DNA from: Athripsodes cinereus | Taxonomy: Eukaryota; Arthropoda; Insecta; Trichoptera; Leptoceridae | Direction of reading: 5' to 3' | Length of the DNA: 64,000 nt | Assembly (NCBI GenBank): GCA_947579605.1 | Contig: OX388318.1 | Location: 4,712,001 to 4,776,000 of the forward strand | Part shown: positions 23,960 through 33,536 of the stretch, one piece after another | Numbering within the stretch: the stretch's first letter is position 1 | Layout of the letters: each line of letters begins with the position of its first letter | Notes under the pieces: generated by a model | What the model saw: only the letters and a program-made list of their open reading frames with translations | Told to the model about the DNA's origin: nothing | Database searches by the model: none | Program-made: the position numbers and the translations under genes

Positions 23960-24205
23960 TACTCCGAAGAACACCCGGCAAAGAATATGTCTCTCTTTTC
24001 TGCAAGTTTACGAGTGTCCTACAAAAGTCAGATGTTCGTAAAATATCCCTTATTAAGACATCTCCAATTCGAAAATGACCTAGGTCACCCTATTACTAAT
24101 GTTGTGAATTTTTATTGTCACGGAAAGGATGATTTTCATGTTTATTCATAAAGTTGTTCAACTGGCTACCCTTTTATGGGGATGATGTAATGGTGAAGAT
24201 CAAAT
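23960..24205 (+). repeat. SINE-A copy, near full length, diverged
   Basis: GAAGAACACCCGGCAAAGAA, ACGAGTGTCCTACAAAAGTC, TTATTGTCACGGAAAGGATG, CAACTGGCTACCC, then GATGTAATGGTGA. Confidence 0.8.
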
Positions 24206-25006
24206 GGATAAAACGTTATGGCAAAGATGAAAAAAGGTCACACTATTTTTTCTTTAAATAGTACGTAGTAATAAAATTATATTATTATGGAATAGGATTT
24301 TTATGCATGGCGACATTGCAAAAGAATATGTTATACCCAGAGGGAAATCTTTTTAACTGTATGCTATCATTTTATTAACAAAATTAAGTTTTATAGAGCG
24401 GTTTTAAACGATCTTGTTTAACATAAAGTTATTGTTAAACATAAAATTTCACATAAAGTTTTAGATCTGTTTAAAAGGTTATTTTTTTGTCCATAAGTTA
24501 AGATAAAGTTATCCCGTGAGGATTATTTCTTAAATATTAATAAACTTATTTAATTGTTAAAGAAATAATAGTTTGATGTGTCTTATGTATGAGAAATTCG
24601 TAACAATTTTTTTATCTTGCGAATTCTCATAATTTAGCTAGGACGATAAAAACCTAATACTAACTAAATCTTCTGTGTCTTTATTTATTCCTTCATTCAT
24701 TCCATTGCACAAAATTTATTTGTGTACTTAAATTGAATATTTTCATATGTTGATTTTTTGTGCAATAAAGTTTTTTATTATTATTATCTCATATCTCATT
24801 TATTAAACAAAACAATATTAGATTCTACATTTTGAACACAATATAAGATTAACAAAAATTTTAAATATATAACATTAAATAACAAAAACCATAAAATATT
24901 AAAATAAATGTATACTTATTCAAAATGTAGAACCCCAACATTATTCGAGTCGATTCTTCCATGATGTTCTATGAAATAGTACAATCATGGGAGATCACTT
25001 ACAGAG
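24206..25006. other. AT-rich non-coding stretch
   Basis: No gene recognised. An ACATAAAGTT motif recurs near 24420-24460. Confidence 0.45.
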
Positions 25007-25429
25007 CTACAGGGACAAAAACCTTCTTACTATCCTGGTGGACGATAGAAGTACGGCCTTCTACATGCTGTATTTGAGCCTGTCATCTACTCCCAGTTTT
25101 CTGAGATTGCTTGACAGACTCTTAGGTATTAAACCATTCACAGACAACACTATAGGCACGACGATTGTGGTAGGTGTTCTCCACATATCTTTGATTTCGT
25201 GAGCAAGATCAAGATATTTTATTATCTTATCTTGCTCACTATTATTTAAATTTTCATCGTACGGTATAGTGATGTCTATGATGTATCTATGTTTTACGGC
25301 ATCTGCGATCAACCAAAACAATATCTGGTCGATTAGCTAGAATAGCTCGATCAGTTTGAATTGGTCGATCCCAGTAGAGTTTAGTGTCATTGTTTTCAAG
25401 TACCGATACTGGACAATAATTATAGCATG
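25007..25429 (-). pseudogene. LINE restriction-like endonuclease remnant, copy 1
   Basis: The minus strand reads KLYWDRPIQTDRAILANRPD then IVLVDRRCRKT. A frameshift leads into YIIDITIPYDENL, DKIIKYLDLAHEIKDMW, then VVPIVLSVNGLIPKSL, an in-frame stop, and RIVRRFLSL before the terminal stop at 25007-25009. The RPD...D...IDI.IP pattern is the C-terminal PD-(D/E)xK endonuclease of LINEs related to R2/R4/Dong, which cuts DNA for target-primed reverse transcription. It is broken by at least one frameshift and one stop. Confidence 0.8.
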
Positions 25430-26680
25430 TTATTATTATTTTTTAACGCGGCGGCAGAATTGCCATCCACACTTCTCAGCATTATACAACCAGATAAGTC
25501 TCCATATGATCAGTCATGATCACACAAAAACTTAACAGTCTAATGCCGGGAAAAATTCACCTATCCAGATATACAGGACATCAAAGGATTAGGCTCAAAA
25601 CGCGGGATCAAAATACCAGCATTGTGCCTGAAATATCTGTGTTCAGAAACCTTTTTACAATATTACAAGTGTTTATTATAATAGATTTTTGAATTTTAAT
25701 GTACAAATTAACCGGTAAATCTAATTTTTGTAAATTATTTATTAAAGATTTCGGAGTTACCCCTGTAGCTGACATGACTAAAGGTATTATATAAACGGAC
25801 CTAGAATGCCAAATATTTTTTATTTCTCCTGCTAGTTCTGTATATTTACGTATTTTTTCTGCGACGGTTGTTTGAAATTATGTGTATTTGGGACAGCGAT
25901 GTCGATTAGGTACGTTATTTTATTACGTTTATCATGTAATACTAAATCGGGTCTATTATGATGTATTTGTCTATCTGTTATTATGGTTTTATCATAATAG
26001 AGCCTATAATTTTGATTTTCTAATACCTGTTCCGGGTTGTATTTATAATAAGGTATTACATTATTTGAGTTTAAAAGATTATGTTTAATAGCTAAATTTT
26101 GATGTATAATTTTTGCTACATGATTATGTCTATAAGTATATTCAGTTTGAGCGAGAGTGGAACAACCCGAAACTATGTGTTGAATTGTTTCCGGTTTGGC
26201 CAGACATTTCCTACACGAATCATCAATTATATTTTGATTTTTTATAATATATTTTTTGATAATTTTTTGTATTTATTACCTGATCTTGAATTGCTAGCAT
26301 AAAACCCTCGGTTTCCCCATACAATTCCCCAATGGTCAACCACCTGTTTGACGCATATTTGTCAACATAAGATTGGTTGAGATCATTGAGGTGTCTAGCA
26401 TGAAGTTCCTTCCTACCCCAAGATTCTAACAAAATATTTAAATAGTTTAATCGCGGACCTACTGTTTCGTCATTTAAATTTAAAGGTGTATGATTTTTAT
26501 CGGCCTGTATTATAATTTTATGTAATATAGAATTATTTTGTTTGTTTTTAAAAAATGTTTTAAGGGATTCTATTTGATTATTATGTAAAGAGGAAATGTT
26601 AACAATTCCTCTTCCTCCTATACTCCTAGGCAGAACCAACCTTTCTCTTCCTCCTATACTCCTAGGCAGAACCAACCTTT
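25430..26680 (-). pseudogene. LINE ORF C-terminal half with restriction-like endonuclease, copy 2
   Basis: Reads (minus) RLVLPRSIGGRGIVNISSLH (a short unit here is tandemly duplicated), KNHTPLNLNDE, GELYGETEGFMLAIQDQVI, a frameshift near 26225, then DSCRKCLAKPETIQHIVSGC (zinc-binding CCHC), RPDLVLHDKRNKITYLIDIA, a second frameshift near 25868, then YTELAGEIKNIW and GVTPKSLINNLQKL. A 3' UTR of about 200 bp ends in an AATAATAATAAC tail at about 25430. It is the same family type as copy 1 but clearly diverged from it. It is 5'-truncated and abuts a SINE tail. Confidence 0.82.
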
Positions 26681-26681
26681 C

Positions 26682-26682
<1 letters not shown>

Positions 26683-26713
<31 letters not shown>

Positions 26714-26930
26714 CATTACGAAATTTCTCACAAATGTGGAAGTGAGCTAGCCAACTACACGAAATAAACAGGTCACTCTCTCCGTGCCAATAAAAGTTAA
26801 ATACATTCAGGATGAGTGCCAAAATGCATCACAGACGTCTTTTAAGCGAAGTTTTATAAATATTCACCCTATTCAGGACAATCGAACAGAAAAGAGAAGG
26901 AGAGCTATTCTTTGCTGTGGACTCTTCTGC
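26683..26930 (-). repeat. SINE-A copy with (TAA)n tail
   Basis: Starts on the plus strand with about ten TAT/TTA triplets (26683-26712), then TTCCATTACGAAATTTCTCA, GAGCTAGCCAACTACACG, TCTCTCCGTGCCAATAAAAG, CATTCAGGATGAGTGCC and the head near GGACTCTTCTGCCC. The triplet run is the SINE's own 3' tail. Confidence 0.85.
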
Positions 26931-28039
26931 CCAAATGAATAATTGAATCCAATAAATTCATGTATTTATTAATTCTTGATTGCGCGATAATTACGTTCTC
27001 TATATATCAATTGTATTTAACACTACAGTACTCGCGCCTTCAAGTACTCATTGAGTGCTCGCGCGGGGCACATGTGTCACCCATTACCATAAGAAATTTT
27101 GAGTATTAAATTTAACGGTATTCAGAAAAACAAATTATTATATTATACATCAGCTTTATCTTTACCATATACAGTTAAAGGTCAACATAAATTGTCTTAG
27201 ATTTTATAATAATGAACAAAACAATAAACTTCTATAAAAATAACATATTTTGGACTTGTTGAGATCAGCACCGTTTTGAACTATAGGAATATTCTAAATT
27301 ATCAAAAAACTTGTCTCATTATAATGTTTTATATTATATCCTTACTATTCAATCATAATATCATCGCTATCGGGAAAATAACAACTTACGTACAAAATAA
27401 GTATGTATTTCACTCGTGATATTTCGTTTCTCGAGAGCTCGTGCGGGGCACATGCGTCACCCAGGAACTTTGTTGCTATATTGCGCAGATGTAAATGCGC
27501 TGTGACGACTGTTGTGTTGCTGATGGGAAGTATGTCTCATATTTGAGGAATATCTAAAAGAACAGCACTGTATCGCAGTGCGTTCAGAAATTATTTATCA
27601 ATTTTACATAGTGGGTGACACATGTCACCCACGCGAGCACTGTAGTGTTAATGCAAATGTGATTTTTGAAAATAGTATACAGCAAAGAATTAATAAACCA
27701 TTCTTTAAAGTATTTACTATAAATAACAATTGTATTAATCTCCTCATACCACATCTCTTGGAGGGTCGGTTGAGAGTACTAAATTATAAATGCTAACAAA
27801 CTTTTACCATAAATATTAAAATACACCCTTGCAATTAAATTACCCTTATTTTATATTAATTCATCCAATTTTTCTGATTATTATTCTTTGTAATTTTTAA
27901 GAATTAAAAAAATGAAAGAAAAGTTTTTTACAATAGTTGCCGCCGTTAAAATTGTATTGTGAAAGTTTTTACCTAAGTAACATTTACATTTTTTTAATAA
28001 TTCTTAAAACTAACTCGAAATAGATATAGTAGAGTGCAA
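26931..28039. other. Non-coding stretch with a repeated GC-richer motif
   Basis: GCGCGGGGCACATGTGTCAC (27060) and a near copy GTGCGGGGCACATGCGTCAC (27440), plus GTGGGTGACACATGTCACCC (27610), recur within 600 bp. This suggests subterminal or terminal repeats of a DNA element (possible bounds about 27025-27650). No gene is supported. Confidence 0.4.
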
Positions 28040-28140
28040 AACAGTAAGAAGAAGAGAGAAAAGAAAACTAAGATGAATATTAATAAACTATAGTGGTTTA
28101 GTCATGTGATAAGGATAGACAATGATAGAGTAAGATTTAC
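28040..28140 (+). pseudogene. LINE reverse-transcriptase tail remnant
   Basis: Reads KMNINKL, stop, WFSHVIRIDNDRV, resembling the 'NKLRWFGHVxRMDxDR' block that follows the reverse-transcriptase domain in insect LINEs. It is cut by the fold-back element at 28149. Confidence 0.6.
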
Positions 28141-28148
28141 AGTATAGT

Positions 28149-28414
28149 CACTGAGAAAAATACTCAAAACGAATCATTGATACGGTACTATCAGATTAGG
28201 ACCAGAGATCGTACAAACGATTCATTGGTATAAATCTATAATATTAACTCTTCGCAAACAAATCATTGGTAAATTTACCAACAACTTGTTTGCGAAGAGT
28301 TAATATTATAGATTCGTACTAATGAATCGTTTGTACGATCTCTGGTCCTAATCTGATAGTACGTAGTACGTACCAATGATTCGTTGTGAAATTTCGTTAG
28401 TATTTTTCTCAGTG
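28149..28414. mobile_element. Fold-back MITE, 266 bp
   Basis: Termini CACTGAGAAAAATAC and GTATTTTTCTCAGTG are perfect inverses. The complementarity continues with small differences through ACCAGAGATCGTACAAACGA and ACTCTTCGCAAACAA almost to the centre. It has no coding sequence. A TA follows the right end but the left flank reads GT, so a mariner-type TA duplication is not proven. Confidence 0.85.
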
Positions 28415-28493
28415 TAAAATTGGTGTCCGAAACGTAACTGACTGAAAAACAAATGGTAAGCTAGAACATATGGGTAGGATTAGATATTTAGGT

Positions 28494-28560
28494 TAGTTGG
28501 AAGAGATTGCGCCTTTGCGATAAACATTGGTACCCTTGTATATTAACTTAAATTTAACAC
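28494..28560 (+). mobile_element. LINE 3'-tail fragment with stem-loop
   Basis: TTGGAAGAGATTGCGCCTTT then GCGATAAAC. This is the plus-strand version of the conserved 3' stem-loop seen at 4173, 43923 and 57218. It lies just downstream of the LINE remnant at 28040 and may be its own 3' end, separated by the fold-back insertion. Confidence 0.55.
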
Positions 28561-28604
28561 ACAAGTTACCATGTTTGCCTTATATAAGACAACGTCACCA
28601 TATT

Positions 28605-28637
28605 TGGTAGTGTCCCCGATGGGACTTGAACCCGCAA
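28605..28637 (-). repeat. tRNA-like B box, possible SINE remnant
   Basis: The minus strand reads GGTTGCGGGTTCAAGTCCCA then TCGGGGAC, containing a B box (GGTTCAAGTCC) in a T-arm-like hairpin. No A box or full cloverleaf could be drawn, and the sequence is interrupted by the hAT-like element at 28646. Confidence 0.4.
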
Positions 28638-28645
28638 CCCATAAT

Positions 28646-28933
28646 CAGTGGGGTAACTATAGGGTGGCAGGGTTGGCAAAATTCCATGGGGGCCCCGGTC
28701 CGAGAGGCCGGGACCTCAGAATTAATCTAATATTTTTTTTAAATAGTAAAATTATAAATTTTATTAAAGTACTTAAAATCAATTCGAGTTTGACACAACA
28801 TAAGACCATGTACAAATTCAAATAAATTACACAAAGGAATTTTATTAATATTAAATTGTTATTTCATTAAATTGATGGGGATGGACTCATTCAATGAATT
28901 TGCCACGAGCCTCAGATGTTAGTTATGCCACTG
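28646..28933 (+). mobile_element. hAT-like MITE with perfect 8-bp TSD
   Basis: A 288-bp element. The left end is CAGTGGGGTAACTA and the right end is the complement of CAGTGGCATAACTA. It is flanked by identical CCCATAAT at 28638-28645 and 28934-28941. A GC-rich palindromic stretch (GGCCCCGGTCCGAGAGG) lies near the left end. CAGTGGC-type termini plus an 8-bp TSD are typical of hAT elements. It has no transposase. Confidence 0.93.
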
Positions 28934-28941
28934 CCCATAAT

Positions 28942-29634
28942 TTCTAGATATTGCAGGATATTTGAAAACTTACTGATTGTTTGAATTGAATAAAAAAAAA
29001 CATTTGTAATGCAACATCTGACATTTTCTGATCAAATCAAATGAAAATATCTTTACCGGTATTTTTAATTTACTGCAAAACTCACAGAAAATCCAAAGAA
29101 AAGTTAGGGATATAAAGACGTGAATTTGACAGAAAGATATATCTTATTTAAGGTATTTTATTATGATTCATTGCGAGGATATGAGCTTTTTTACAACACG
29201 CGCTCTGTATTGTTATCAGATTGTCAAGGTGAGTGTTATCTTGATGTGTTTTATCATTGTATACATGACGTATGTGATTACCTTGAGAGATTATTCGGAA
29301 ACATCACAACTCTGTGAATTGGAATAATTGATATTACTATTTTTTTTATTGTGTGAATGAGTTATTATATTTTAACAAATAACATAAAACAACATAGGTA
29401 CACATGGACAATTTGCACAGACCGAGTTTATCTCAAACTTATGTATGAATTTTGTGTTATGCGTACTAACGCGACGATACGCATATAAAATGTACCAAAT
29501 ACATGTAACACCCACACCTTATACAGTTTGAAAAAGGTCTATTTTCCTTATGGCCTAGCCAGAAAACGAACACGCTACCCCGTAACTGAAAGTGGAGAGT
29601 GTTATCTCTGCACCACACCAGCTGCAGAGGTTTG
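28942..29634. other. AT-rich non-coding stretch
   Basis: A 65-codon plus-strand frame at 29120-29317 has no recognisable motif and is not called. Confidence 0.45.
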
Positions 29635-29700
29635 CCACTACTCCTGAAAGTCATAGTTTTTTCTACCCACTTGTGGAATATGCCGTGAAGGTATGGTAAA
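29635..29700 (+). repeat. SINE-A 3' fragment
   Basis: CCACTACTCCTGAAAGTCAT, TTTCTACCCACTTGTGGAAT, ATGCCGTGAAGGTATGG. The middle is deleted. Confidence 0.65.
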
Positions 29701-30094
29701 TAAAAATGAATAATAAAAATATTCATTTAAAAGGTCAGAACGTACATTCTACATCCCAACAGTTGTAACAATGTACCGAATGAAATATTTTTTCGGTTGT
29801 TTACTTTAGTTTTTCCACATCTCTGTATTTAGTTTGACGTAAGAATCTTCTTCATAACACTTACACTAGTACATACAGTATATATAAGCACTATCAAATA
29901 GGCACAATAGTATCGTGTTGCACAACCAGCATGGAGGCCGGTGACGAAATGATATATTTCATTGTATACGTCACAAGTTATTATTCGTACAAATGGTCAA
30001 TGGTTTTTTACAATGTGACCTTGGTATTTAAATATTATTAGCTTATGTATTCCTACATTATTATCAATTATTTATACTACTACTATCTGTACTA
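29701..30094. other. AT-rich non-coding stretch
   Basis: Nothing supported. Confidence 0.45.
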
Positions 30095-30215
30095 TGCTAT
30101 ACCCTAACACCGTATTCCTTGTGTAGTAGGCAGAGAGGACGTAACGCCACACAGCTATATCCTTAAATGCTTCTTTTGCTTCTTCCACATCATACAATTT
30201 CTCATAGACGCACGC
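30095..30215 (-). pseudogene. LINE ORF2 3' end, tail-B family
   Basis: The minus strand reads YDVEEAKEAFKDIAVWRYVL then SAYYTRNTV, matching 'NVEEAKEVxKDRxxWRSVLSAYP'. This copy preserves the frame best and shows tail-B to be coding in origin. Confidence 0.65.
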
Positions 30216-30479
30216 AGATTTTCGCACATGTCCAAAAAACAATGATCGTTTATTAAGTTGAAATACAGGGTAAAAAATATAACACACACATTCAGATGAT
30301 TCTTCGCCCATCGAATCACCTATTCTTTTTATAATTCCTTGAAGAACCAGGAGTGAAACATTTTTATTTGAAATATTTTTTGATGATATTGACTTGTTTG
30401 AAGTCCATTTCAAGGGGAATTGAAAAACAAAACACTTTTTAGTAAATTTCTACGTGACTTACTAGTATTCGGATACTCT

Positions 30480-30655
30480 CGACTCCATCTTCTGGAGATT
30501 CGAAGAAACATTTTTCTTCTGATTGCCTGAAGGTGTCCATCCCGACTGGCTTATTTTTTTTGTCACGGAGTGGACAGCTTCTATGTTTACTGCATGCAGC
30601 TGGTCAGCTGGCTACCTCATAGGGAAATTTGCAATAATGGTACAGTAATAGTAGT
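30480..30655 (+). repeat. SINE-A copy, partial
   Basis: CGACTGGCTTATTTTTTTTG, TCACGGAGTGGACAGCTTC, ACTGCATGCAGCTGGTCAGC, then AATAATGGTACAG and an AATAGTAGTAGTA tail. Confidence 0.85.
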
Positions 30656-30697
30656 AGTACCTACCTTCAGGTTTACCTTTGGGAAACATATTACTTA

Positions 30698-31104
30698 CGG
30701 GCTGTTTCACAACCTCTGGATAAAGTTCTAGATAACTATCCTTAGGATAAATTTATCTACAAGGTAAACTGAAGCGAGCGTTTCACCACCTACAGATTTC
30801 TTACGGATTGTTATCCGCCAGATAGCAGTGGCAACGTTGTAATTTCATGCGTTTGTTGAATGAATGTATGCACGTAGGTAGGAATATATCGTGCGTTGCC
30901 TAGGAATATATCTAGGCAACGCACATGTAAACAAATTTTGACAGTTTATCACTATCTAAGACTTATCCGCCGGATAACTTATCTAGACCTTTATCGATAG
31001 GATAGCGCTGTCAGGGAGTCGTGAAACGCATTTTTCGTTTTATCCGTTAGATTTGTGTTGGATTGGCTATCCGGCACTTTATCCAGAGGTGGTGAAACAG
31101 CCCG
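30698..31104. mobile_element. Non-autonomous TIR element flanked by TA
   Basis: A 407-bp segment with about 28-bp near-perfect inverted repeats (CGGGCTGTTTCACAACCTCT; right-end complement CGGGCTGTTTCACCACCTCT). TA is present on both sides (30696-30697, 31105-31106). TTATCC(G/A) motifs are repeated at both subterminal regions. A perfect internal hairpin (GTGCGTTGCCTAG, complement) lies at 30891-30924. It has no transposase. TA or TWA target sites suggest Tc1/mariner or PIF/Harbinger; I cannot decide between them. Confidence 0.85.
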
Positions 31105-31344
31105 TAAATGAATTTAATATTTATTGAATTCATTATGCTCAGTTTTCAGAAACATAACTCTTTTATAGACCAATTCTATTTGAGCTTTGAAAACTATAAT
31201 ATTGTTCTGTAAAAGTTATAAGTAAATAGTTTTCATTCCTTAATATTTCCCAGCAGAATACATTTAAGTAGCCTATGATTCTGTAATATTTTGTTATTTA
31301 ATTAAAGGTCTGGAACGTAATTGAGAACTTTTTTCTTATCTCTC

Positions 31345-31800
31345 TCTATCAATCTATACCATCACACGGTTTTCAACAAGCAGGATAACTAGTGAACTAT
31401 CCCAAGTCATCCACTCCGTGCTATAAAATAAACAACCAGAATGAGTGACATAATTGAGTTCGTCGGTAGCCTGGAGATAGAGTTTTGGCCTCGTAAACAA
31501 GGGGTCTGTGGTTCGATACCAGGTGCCGGCAAACTCCCTTTTCACGACACAAGCTTTGAGTAGCTTACTGTGAAAGGTGTATATGGTTGTATTTGGGTTT
31601 ATAACAAAACCCAGATAGGCATATCTTTTTTTTTTTAAAAAAAACTCTTAGCTGAACTGAACATGTTGGATGTTTTATATGATGTTATGTTTTATAGCTT
31701 CCTGCCTACCTGCTTTTATAGTTACATGACACTCGAACTCATACAGAAAACAGTGAGGACTTATTCTATGCCAAAGGCTCCACAGACCAAAGATTTTCTT
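31345..31800 (-). repeat. SINE-A copy interrupted by a tRNA-SINE
   Basis: Tail side 31345-31453 (TACCATCACACGGTTTTCAA, CCACTCCGTGCTATAAAATA, CAACCAGAATGAGTGACATA). Head side 31645-31800 (TTAGCTGAACTGAACATG, CATGACACTCGAACTCATAC, AAGGCTCCACAGACC). The two halves are colinear around the insertion at 31456-31644. Confidence 0.8.
31456..31644 (+). repeat. tRNA-derived SINE
   Basis: Starts GAGTTCGTCGGTAGCCTGG. An A-box-like TAGCCTGGAG lies at 31467 and a consensus B box GGTTCGATACC at 31510-31520. The 43-base spacing is as in a tRNA gene. A tRNA-unrelated body follows (GTATATGGTTGTATTTGGG) and the copy ends in runs of T and A. The head alone also occurs at 9545-9605 on the other strand, confirming a family. 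RNA polymerase III transcription is inferred from the two boxes. Confidence 0.82.
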
Positions 31801-31859
31801 TAAATTTACAAATCATTCATAAAGAATAACAAATATGTGAGAAAATGTTTCGCATGTAT

Positions 31860-32390
31860 ATTGTATTATAAATAATAAATAAATAAATGCTTCAGCCGGG
31901 GGCTAAAGGTTTGGTTGCTTGACACGGGTAGAGAGGAAGCAAAAAAGAGACTATTTTTACATGTTGAGTAATTTTTTTGTGCGATTTCAAGGTGAATTGG
32001 TTGTTACGGTACTTTCTTGATGTTTTGTAGCGGCTTGCCTCGATATAGGCACTCGCCTAGTGAGGTTGCTGCGGGTTATGACTGCATAGTCCTGATTAAC
32101 TTGCTTGTTCCGGCGCGCACGCTCAGTCACATTATCTGTTTTGGCTGCCTGTTATGCATGTTGGATTGGTGTCTTGTTGTTTTTCTTTTTTTCATTTTTT
32201 GTATAACTTATGTTATAAATGACAAACTTGTGGGCTTTGGTATTATATTGCAAGGGGTTGGACAATGAGTGCGGGTTGAGTAGGATAATGCATTGTCTTT
32301 GATTTGTGATTGTGTGTATTATTTCTGTCCATGTGTATTTTCAATGTTTTGTAATAATAATGAATAAATAAAAAAATAAAAAAAATAAAA
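31860..32390 (+). mobile_element. Probable LINE 3' UTR with A-rich tail
   Basis: A GC-richer block around 32030-32130 grades into T/G-rich sequence and ends in ATGAATAAATAAAAAAATAA repeats at about 32358-32390, the shape of a LINE 3' UTR. No protein motif can be read, so identity is uncertain. Confidence 0.4.
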
Positions 32391-33313
32391 CCTTATTGGC
32401 CATAATTTTACACAAATACATAAACAATAATATTGAACAATTCAAAAAACGTGACAATTAAAAAATTAGGCCAAAAGGCAGACTTGTTGCTGGGCAACGT
32501 CTTTCAGTATTCCATTACGTACTGGCTAACTCATTTGTTAAGAGTAACCAGGAGAAGAGAGCGTTTGACAAATCTGTCTTAATATTAATAATAATAAAAA
32601 AAACTTTATTGCACAAAAAATAACATTATTAAATAAAAATTACAGAATTTAAACCATACAAATTTAATAAATACAAATTTAATACATACAAATTTGTGCA
32701 ATTGAGTTTATCGCAGAAGAGTACATATAAAGGCATATATTCAATGCCTTTATAAAAATCACTAATATTTTCAAGGGTGTGTGCGTTTACGTCGTTAAAA
32801 AACATTTTAAAAATTAAAAAATGTGGATTTCTTTTCACACTTCCACTTATTGTGGAATCATCAGTGCCTAGTATTTTGCTTGTCAATCGGGTAGGCAAGT
32901 CGAAATCGATCTTTAAAATAAAATAAGAAACAGTAAGCAACTTCTTAAAATACCTAAAAAATCTTAAAAGCCACCTGAATGTTTAAATGTCTTTGAAAAC
33001 ATTGAAATCACAACGCCATGAAGTAAATAATTATATTTTGATGTTTTTTTGTCAAACTATTCTGAAAGTGTCATTTCAGTTCAATGCCAATCCATGCAAA
33101 AAATATTCAAGTTTGTATGTTAATATGCATGTATGTATGTATGTTTGGTTATATATCTTTCATAACCATTTTTACCAAACGCAATGTTTTCTATTATAAC
33201 TTGGATCTTTTAAGCGTGTTCCTAAATAGTAAAATAATTGTATGTACCTTAATAATATCCGGATCTTATTATGTTTTTAATAATGTGTCATGTCAGTCAG
33301 TTTTTCTGTGAGT
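32391..33313. other. AT-rich non-coding stretch
   Basis: Nothing supported; it ends at the 4-bp target duplication of the LTR element. Confidence 0.5.
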
Positions 33314-33536
33314 GTCTTGCTACGCATTAAATAATCGCGGTGTAAAAAGTTCATACTGGCTAATGTTCCTACAGTCATTGGTTGTCCATGAGTCTTCCAT
33401 AATAATAATAATAATTGTACGTTACAAAGAACACGTGACTAGCTGGTGCACTCGGCCCAACATCGTATGATTCTGATTCCCTTGAAGAATAACCGTTAAA
33501 CATGTCTTGTCCCGCTCGCGTCCTTTTGGAGTCAGT

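Noticed and set aside
29120..29317. 65-codon plus-strand frame with varied composition
   Set aside because: No motif, no splice-site context, no neighbouring exon.
31456..31530. Functional tRNA gene
   Set aside because: A and B boxes are present but no cloverleaf with paired acceptor arms forms, and a second truncated copy exists; it is a SINE head.
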